Shown: piece by piece, positions 6,164-9,275 of the stretch
How positions within the stretch are numbered: position 1 is the first letter of the stretch
Layout of the letters: each line of letters begins with the position of its first letter
DNA from: Lautropia sp.
Lineage (GTDB): Bacteria; Pseudomonadota; Gammaproteobacteria; Burkholderiales; Burkholderiaceae_E
NCBI GenBank assembly: GCA_013813615.1
Contig: JACCRJ010000307.1
Coordinates: forward strand, 1-9,275
Direction: 5' to 3'
DNA: 9,275 nucleotides
The notes under the pieces: model-generated
Database searches by the model: none
Told to the model about the DNA's origin: nothing
What the model saw: the letters and a program-made list of their open reading frames with translations, nothing else
Translations under genes and position numbers: made by a program

Positions 6164-7419
6164 AAGACGGCTTGAACACCATCGCATTCAGCCGAGGGAC
6201 CGGGCTCACGCAGCTGCCGCCGCTCAGCGTCTACGTGCATCTGCCCTGGTGCATCAGGAAGTGCCCCTATTGCGACTTCAACTCGCACGAGGCGCCTGCC
6301 GGCGGGGCGGACGAAGCTGTCTACCTGGACGCGCTGGAGGCGGACCTCGATGCCAGCCTGCCGCTGGTCTGGGGGCGATCGGTCCAGACGATCTTCATTG
6401 GCGGCGGCACGCCCAGCCTGTTTTCGCCGGAGGGAATCAACCGGCTGCTTGCGGCGGTTCGCGCCCGCCTCAGGGTGGCGCCGGGCGCGGAGGTCACCAT
6501 GGAGGCGAATCCCGGCACGTTCGAGCGTGAACGTTTCAGCGGCTTTCGCGACGCGGGCGTCAACCGTCTGTCGTTGGGCGTGCAGAGCTTCGACGACGAA
6601 CGTCTTGCGGCGATCGGTCGGGTCCACGACGCCCGGCAGGCGAAGGAGGCCGCAGCCGCCGCTCGAGAGCTCTTCCCGACCTTCAACCTGGACCTGATGT
6701 TCGCGCTGCCGGGACAGACGCCGGCGCAGCTGGCCGAAGACGTTGCCCAGGCCCTGGCCTTCGAGCCGCCGCATCTGTCGCTGTACCACCTGACCCTGGA
6801 GCCGAACACCTTCTTTGCGCGGTTTCCGCCGCAGTTGCCGGACGAAGATCAGGCGGCCGCCATGCAGGAGGCGATCGAAGCGCAGCTATCTGCGGCGGGA
6901 TTCGAGCACTACGAGATCTCCGCATACGCCAGGACCGGCCACCGGGCCCGCCACAACCTCAACTACTGGACATTCGGCGACTACCTTGGCCTCGGCGCGG
7001 GCGCTCATGGCAAGCTCTCCTTTCACGACCGGATCGTCCGCTATGTCCGATATCGCCATCCCCGCCACTACGTCGAAGCCGCGCTCGCCGGAAACGCGGT
7101 GGAAGTGGAACGCCGATTGCCGACGGCAGACCTGCCTTTCGAGTTCATGCTGAACGCCCTGCGGCTGACCGAGGGGGTGCCGGCTTCATTGTTCCAGGAG
7201 CACACCGGACAGTCGCTGGCCACCGTCTCGGCCAAGCTGGAGCGAGCAGTGCAGAAGGGGCTTCTCACTGCTGATCCCGCACGGCTCGCCGCTACACCGC
7301 TGGGATTGCGGTTCTTGAACGACCTGCAGGAGATCTTTCTTCCCCAGCCCTTTCGGGCCAAAAAGCCATCCAGCCGAAGCACCATAACGGTGCATAGGCC
7401 TGCTCCCGCACGTCGATAG
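6160..7419 (+). CDS. hemW: HemW, radical-SAM-family haem chaperone (formerly annotated as oxygen-independent coproporphyrinogen III oxidase-like)
   Basis: HemW proteins bind haem and a 4Fe-4S cluster and are reported to insert haem into target proteins such as respiratory enzymes. The radical-SAM cluster motif is WCIRKCPYCDF, with C31, C35 and C38. It is followed by FIGGGTPSLF, TMEANPGT, GVNRLSLGVQSFDDERL, NLDLMFALPGQT and the C-terminal HemN domain with HYEISAYA, HNLNYWTFGDYLGLGAGAHG and FEFMLNALRL. The family C-terminus corresponds to LNDLQEIFL (386-394); 25 further basic residues follow. The GTG at 6160 overlaps the rdgB stop as GTGA and is chosen for coupling. A TTG at 6172 is an alternative, and neither has a clear ribosome binding site. 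The last codons contain an NtrC-like site serving glnA. Confidence 0.95.
   Translation: MKDGLNTIAFSRGTGLTQLPPLSVYVHLPWCIRKCPYCDFNSHEAPAGGADEAVYLDALEADLDASLPLVWGRSVQTIFIGGGTPSLFSPEGINRLLAAVRARLRVAPGAEVTMEANPGTFERERFSGFRDAGVNRLSLGVQSFDDERLAAIGRVHDARQAKEAAAAARELFPTFNLDLMFALPGQTPAQLAEDVAQALAFEPPHLSLYHLTLEPNTFFARFPPQLPDEDQAAAMQEAIEAQLSAAGFEHYEISAYARTGHRARHNLNYWTFGDYLGLGAGAHGKLSFHDRIVRYVRYRHPRHYVEAALAGNAVEVERRLPTADLPFEFMLNALRLTEGVPASLFQEHTGQSLATVSAKLERAVQKGLLTADPARLAATPLGLRFLNDLQEIFLPQPFRAKKPSSRSTITVHRPAPARR
7378..7394 (+). promoter_or_regulatory. NtrC-like enhancer site (stronger copy), inside the 3' end of hemW
   Basis: AGCACCATAACGGTGCA contains the dyad GCACC-N5-GGTGC, the core of the enterobacterial NtrC (GlnG) consensus TGCACC-N5-GGTGCA, with one flanking mismatch. 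Its centre is about 140 bp before the start site predicted from the sigma-54 element, the same distance range as the distal high-affinity NtrC site of E. coli glnA. It lies wholly within hemW codons. The match and position are seen; binding is inferred. Confidence 0.7.
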
Positions 7420-7422
7420 GAC

Positions 7423-7428
7423 TAAAAT
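7423..7428 (+). promoter_or_regulatory. Possible sigma-70 -10 box upstream of glnA
   Basis: TAAAAT matches the -10 consensus at five positions and lies just after the hemW stop. A start near 7435 would fall inside the second NtrC-like site, recalling the NtrC-repressed p1 promoter of enteric glnA. No acceptable -35 box is visible at 16-18 bp, so support is weak. Confidence 0.25.
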
Positions 7429-7429
7429 C

Positions 7430-7444
7430 GCACCAGAATGGACA
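7430..7444 (+). promoter_or_regulatory. Second, degenerate NtrC-like site
   Basis: GCACCAGAATGGACA keeps the left half (GCACC) and the GG of the right half of GCACC-N5-GGTGC. Its centre is 51 bp after the stronger site, roughly five helical turns, so two NtrC dimers could bind on similar faces and cooperate. As a single match it would be unconvincing; the pairing with the stronger site and the sigma-54 element raises its value. Confidence 0.45.
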
Positions 7445-7499
7445 TGCGCTGCCCAGGCTACCCCAATGTCGGGGCGCGGAAGGCAGCACGCCGGGGCGA

Positions 7500-7515
7500 T
7501 GGCATGTTTTTCGCT
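7500..7515 (+). promoter_or_regulatory. Sigma-54 (RpoN) promoter of glnA
   Basis: TGGCATGTTTTTCGCT fits the -24/-12 consensus TGGCACG-N4-TTGCW with two mismatches, and it has the required GG at 7501-7502 and GC at 7513-7514 separated by ten bases. Transcription would start near 7526, leaving a leader of about 110 nt before the glnA ATG. A 10-bp palindrome, CGCTATAGCG, overlaps the -12 element. Together with the upstream NtrC-like sites this predicts induction under nitrogen limitation by phosphorylated NtrC. Confidence 0.8.
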
Positions 7516-7635
7516 ATAGCGCAGTCAAGTGCTTGAAGAAGGCTGATCTGCGCTTGCCCGGTGTTTTCGCGTGACTCATCCACAATCGCTTTCGATCACC
7601 CGTCCGATTTGCTGAAACCCAGAGGAGAGTAGTGA

Positions 7636-9048
7636 ATGGCAACCGCCAAAGACGTCATGAAGAAGATCGCGGACAACGAAGTCAAGTTTGTTGATCTGCG
7701 TTTCACCGATACCAAGGGCAAGGAGCAGCACGTCACGGTGCCGATCTCCCATTTCAACGAAGACAAGTTCACGGACGGACATGCTTTCGACGGCTCTTCG
7801 GTGGCGGGCTGGAAGGGCATCCAGGCATCGGACATGCAGCTGATGCCGGATGCCTCCACGGCGGTCATGGACCCGTTCCGGGAAGAAGCCACCCTGATCC
7901 TCAGCTGTGACGTCGTCGAACCCGGCGACGGCAAGGGCTACGAGCGCGATCCCCGGTCGCTCGCCAAGCGTGCCGAGGCCTACCTGAAGTCCAGCGGCAT
8001 CGGCGACGTTGCCTATTTCGGCCCCGAGCCCGAATTCTTCATCTTCGATTCCGTGACCTGGCACGTCGATATGTCCGGCTGTTCGGTGCAGGTGGATTCG
8101 GAAGAGGCGTCCTGGTCGACCGGCAAGCGTTTCGAAGGCGGCAACAGCGGCCATCGTCCTGCGGTGAAGGGCGGCTACTTCCCGGTCCCGCCGGTGGACT
8201 CGCTGCAGGACATCCGTTCCGAGATGGTGTTGATCCTGGAGCAGATGGGCGTGCCGGTCGAAGTGCATCACCACGAGGTGGGGGGCGCCGGGCAGTGCGA
8301 GATCGGCACCAAGTTCGCGCCGCTGGTGCAGCGCGCGGACTGGCTGCAGATCCTGAAGTACGTCGTGCACAACGTTGCGGCCAGCTACGGCAAGACCGCC
8401 ACGTTCATGCCGAAGCCGATCGTGGGCGACAACGGTTCCGGCATGCACGTCCATCAGTCGATCTGGAAGGACGGCACCAACCTCTTTGCCGGTGACAAGT
8501 ACGCCGGCTTGTCGGATTTCGCGCTCTACTACATCGGCGGCATCATCAAGCACGCCCGCGCGCTCAACGCCATCACCAACCCCGGCACGAACTCCTACCG
8601 CCGCCTGGTCCCGCACTTCGAAGCGCCGGTAAAGCTGGCCTACTCGGCCCGCAACCGGTCGGCGTCCATCCGCATCCCGTATGTGGCGAGCCCCAAGGGC
8701 CGCCGGATCGAAGCCCGTTTCCCGGATCCGATCGCCAATCCATACCTGGCGTTCTCGGCGCTGATGATGGCTGGCCTGGATGGTGTGCAGAACAAGATTC
8801 ACCCGGGAGATCCGGCCGACAAGAACCTCTACGACCTGCCGCCGGAAGAGGATGCCAGGATCCCGACCGTCTGCAGTTCGCTGGACCAGGCGCTGGAGTG
8901 CCTGGATCGCGATCGGGAATTCCTGACGCGCGGCGGGGTCTTCACCAACGACATGCTGGACGCGTACCTCGCCTTGAAGATGGAGGAAGTGCAGCGCATC
9001 CGCATGACCACCCATCCGGCCGAGTTCGACATGTACTACTCCTGCTGA
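7636..9048 (+). CDS. glnA: Glutamine synthetase, type I (adenylylatable GSI-beta)
   Basis: The 470-residue enzyme joins ammonia to glutamate with ATP and is the main entry of ammonium into metabolism under nitrogen limitation; it works as a cytosolic dodecamer. Visible signatures are FDGSSVAGW (51-59) with the catalytic D52, the metal-site motif [12 protein letters not shown] (127-138) with E131 and E133, [14 protein letters not shown] with further glutamate ligands, [23 protein letters not shown] and [19 protein letters not shown] places the adenylylation tyrosine at Y399, so activity should be switched by GlnE and PII. The length and the YYSC terminus are close to the E. coli protein. AGGAG at 7623-7627 lies eight bases before the ATG. 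Transcription is predicted from the sigma-54/NtrC region just upstream. No gene-level anomaly is seen. Confidence 0.99.
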   Translation: MATAKDVMKKIADNEVKFVDLRFTDTKGKEQHVTVPISHFNEDKFTDGHAFDGSSVAGWKGIQASDMQLMPDASTAVMDPFREEATLILSCDVVEPGDGKGYERDPRSLAKRAEAYLKSSGIGDVAYFGPEPEFFIFDSVTWHVDMSGCSVQVDSEEASWSTGKRFEGGNSGHRPAVKGGYFPVPPVDSLQDIRSEMVLILEQMGVPVEVHHHEVGGAGQCEIGTKFAPLVQRADWLQILKYVVHNVAASYGKTATFMPKPIVGDNGSGMHVHQSIWKDGTNLFAGDKYAGLSDFALYYIGGIIKHARALNAITNPGTNSYRRLVPHFEAPVKLAYSARNRSASIRIPYVASPKGRRIEARFPDPIANPYLAFSALMMAGLDGVQNKIHPGDPADKNLYDLPPEEDARIPTVCSSLDQALECLDRDREFLTRGGVFTNDMLDAYLALKMEEVQRIRMTTHPAEFDMYYSC

Positions 9049-9064
9049 GGAGGTCCGGCAGGTT

Positions 9065-9099
9065 CCGGCGCGCGGGGGCGGAGTTCTCCCGGGCGCCGG
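9065..9099 (+). terminator. GC-rich hairpin after glnA, possible terminator or 3' stabiliser
   Basis: CCGGCGC (9065-9071) pairs perfectly with GCGCCGG (9093-9099), and GGAG / CTCC inside the loop can pair too. It begins 16 bases after the glnA stop. No T-run follows, so it does not meet the intrinsic-terminator definition and could simply end or protect the transcript. Confidence 0.4.
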
Positions 9100-9131
9100 G
9101 TGCTGGTCCGTTCGCTATCCCGGAGGGTAGT

Positions 9132-9189
9132 TCGTCCGACATCGGTCGTCCGATCGTGGTCGTCCGACCACCGGCAGCCGGCCGGACGA
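9132..9189. repeat. Phased TCGTCCGA repeat array with an inverted copy
   Basis: TCGTCCGA occurs at 9132-9139, 9146-9153 and 9160-9167, exactly 14 bp apart, and CCGGACGA at 9182-9189 is a near-perfect inverted copy. Two copies sit in the centre of dyads: ATCGG/CCGAT at 9141-9154 and GTGGTC/GACCAC at 9156-9171. It could be an operator array for the next gene, or a folded RNA element in the glnA 3' region. No known binding consensus is recognised. Confidence 0.6.
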
Positions 9190-9251
9190 TAGGGTCCGTT
9201 CTTGTGCATTAGACTGACCGTTTCGCAAGCAGCCTGTGACGGCGGTGCAAG

Positions 9252-9275
9252 ATGAGAATTTCGCTATTTCACGCC
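9252..9275 (+). CDS. Possible start of the next gene, cut by the window edge
   Basis: An ATG at 9252 opens a frame reading MRISLFHA to the last base. A basic residue followed by hydrophobic ones could begin a signal peptide, but eight codons cannot establish a family. GGCGGTG upstream is a poor ribosome binding site. In related bacteria a small secreted protein or ntrB/ntrC often follows glnA, so a gene here is plausible but unproven. Confidence 0.3.

Noticed and set aside
5317..7419. An open frame continuous from inside rph through rdgB into hemW, with a Gly-Pro-rich stretch over the 9-bp repeat
   Set aside because: The rph and rdgB proteins are clearly encoded in other frames. The upstream part is only stop-free by composition, and HemW homology begins near 6220.
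7512..7521. Palindrome CGCTATAGCG as an operator
   Set aside because: It is short and overlaps the conserved -12 element, which explains part of it; no matching second copy is seen nearby.
7576..9015. A 479-codon open frame antisense to glnA
   Set aside because: It mirrors the glnA codon bias and has no family motif.
9049..9054. GGAGGT directly after the glnA stop as a ribosome binding site
   Set aside because: No ATG, GTG or TTG lies at a usable distance downstream.

Overview
The window reads as chromosomal core-genome DNA from a GC-rich proteobacterium. A betaproteobacterium is most likely and a gammaproteobacterium is possible. The grounds are the codon bias towards G/C at third positions, a type I glutamine synthetase with an adenylylation tyrosine behind a sigma-54 promoter, and the gene order yicC / Ser-Thr kinase / PP2C / rph / rdgB / hemW, which I associate with these classes. 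I see no IS element, tRNA, rRNA, CRISPR array or phage gene.

Layout. Bases 1-59 are the last codons of a gene resembling the fumarylacetoacetate-hydrolase / 2-keto-4-pentenoate-hydratase superfamily. At 103-1353 (+) lies a class V PLP aminotransferase of the serine-glyoxylate aminotransferase type. Bases 1354-1607 hold a 25-codon ORF with a good ribosome binding site and then unassigned DNA, ending in a perfect 8-bp inverted repeat next to the stop of yicC. yicC (2657-1608, minus) converges on the aminotransferase and diverges, across only 22 bp, from a plus-strand run: Ser/Thr kinase (2680-3696), PP2C phosphatase (3748-4683), rph (4716-5453), rdgB (5453-6163) and hemW (6160-7419). rph/rdgB and rdgB/hemW overlap by 1 and 4 bases, so these three are very likely co-transcribed and translationally coupled. 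glnA (7636-9048) follows behind its own regulatory region. The last 227 bp contain hairpins, a 14-bp-period repeat and possibly the first eight codons of another gene.

How the genes fit together. YicC (endoribonuclease family) and RNase PH act on RNA. RdgB cleans non-canonical purine triphosphates from the nucleotide pool. HemW is a radical-SAM-type haem chaperone. The kinase and phosphatase form an obvious writer/eraser pair whose substrates cannot be read from the DNA. glnA is the nitrogen-assimilation gene; its promoter region carries a sigma-54 -24/-12 element and two NtrC-like sites, the better one inside the last codons of hemW.

Nothing here is convincingly a new system. The points most worth a second look are the NtrC-like site inside hemW, a candidate leaderless start for the kinase, the 9-bp tandem repeat forming the C-terminal tail of RdgB, and the phased TCGTCCGA repeats downstream of glnA.
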